A stretch of 14,569 nt of DNA from CAYOYK01 sp964408185 (lineage in GTDB: Bacteria > Bacillota > Clostridia > Christensenellales > Aristaeellaceae). This document shows, piece after piece, positions 14,398 through 14,569 of this stretch. The DNA is taken from positions 1 to 14,569 of the forward strand of contig CAYOYK010000058.1 in the NCBI GenBank assembly GCA_964408185.1. Direction: 5' to 3'. Position 1 is the first letter of the stretch; each line of letters starts with the position of its first letter. The position numbers were made by a program, and so were the translations under genes. The notes beneath the pieces were generated by a model. The model ran no database searches. It was not told the origin of the DNA and saw only the letters and a list, made by a program, of their open reading frames with translations.

Positions 14398-14569
14398 ATG
14401 GCAGAAAAAGAACGCAAGGCCGTCCTCACGCAGGAGGGCTATAAAAAGCTGGAGGCGGAGCTGGAGTACTATACCTCCGTGCGCCGCAACGAGATCGCCG
14501 ACCAAATCGCCTTTGCGCGCGGCTTTGGCGACCTGAGCGAGAACGCCGAGTACGACGAGGCCAAGAACG
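14398..14569 (+). CDS. greA: Transcript cleavage factor GreA (5' part, cut by window end)
   Basis: Only the first 57 codons are in the window. GreA enters the RNA polymerase secondary channel and stimulates cleavage of backtracked RNA, rescuing stalled elongation. The visible part is the N-terminal coiled coil: LTQEGYKKLEAELEYY (10-25), RRNEIADQIAFARGFGDLSE and NAEYDEAKN. The tip segment DLSENAEYDEAK, with its acidic pair, is the GreA hallmark. The start is fixed by AGGAG 9 nt upstream of the ATG. It has its own consensus promoter and a structured leader. Confidence 0.94.
   Translation, partial: MAEKERKAVLTQEGYKKLEAELEYYTSVRRNEIADQIAFARGFGDLSENAEYDEAKN

Overview
This 14.6 kb window is ordinary, gene-dense chromosome from what looks like a GC-rich member of the Bacillota, probably a Clostridia-type anaerobe. 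The evidence is a bifunctional HPr kinase/phosphorylase, a ROK-type glucokinase, strong GGAGG ribosome-binding sites, consensus vegetative promoters and a start of greA. I cannot place it to family or species. I see no tRNA, rRNA, transposase, integrase, phage gene or CRISPR array.

Left edge (1-283): an array of 19-20 bp GC-rich hairpin-forming tandem repeats, followed by two strong hairpins that close the first operon. Region 283-7232, all minus strand, is transcribed from right to left: a membrane nucleotide-sugar dehydratase (PglF/WbpM/CapD type), tRNA adenosine deaminase tadA, a Cof-type HAD phosphatase, hprK, ROK glucokinase, asnS and a small SCP2-like protein. Neighbouring genes overlap by ATGA at four of the six junctions, so this reads as one translationally coupled operon. 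It mixes envelope sugar chemistry, translation and carbon control. HprK and glucokinase together suggest a link between glycolytic flux and carbon catabolite control.

Region 7339-9386 (minus) is an OmpR/PhoB-type response regulator and sensor kinase pair, also ATGA-coupled, ending in a compact terminator that overlaps the promoter of the dehydratase operon. Diverging from it, 9545-10615 (plus) encodes a secreted phosphodiester glycosidase (NAGPA domain) and a short, apparently truncated DUF3021-like membrane protein. These converge on a type I L-asparaginase (minus), with a shared GC hairpin between the stop codons.

From 11681 to the end everything is on the plus strand. A perfect TTGACA-17-TATAAT promoter drives an MFS transporter of the sucrose/SLC45-like type with an unusual charged insertion of about 105 residues, plus a membrane-anchored glycerophosphodiester phosphodiesterase. 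A second perfect promoter drives greA, preceded by a structured 5' leader of about 130 nt and cut off by the window end.

I did not find convincing evidence of an undescribed multi-gene system. The points most worth checking are the repeat array, the greA leader and the extracytoplasmic insertion in the MFS transporter.
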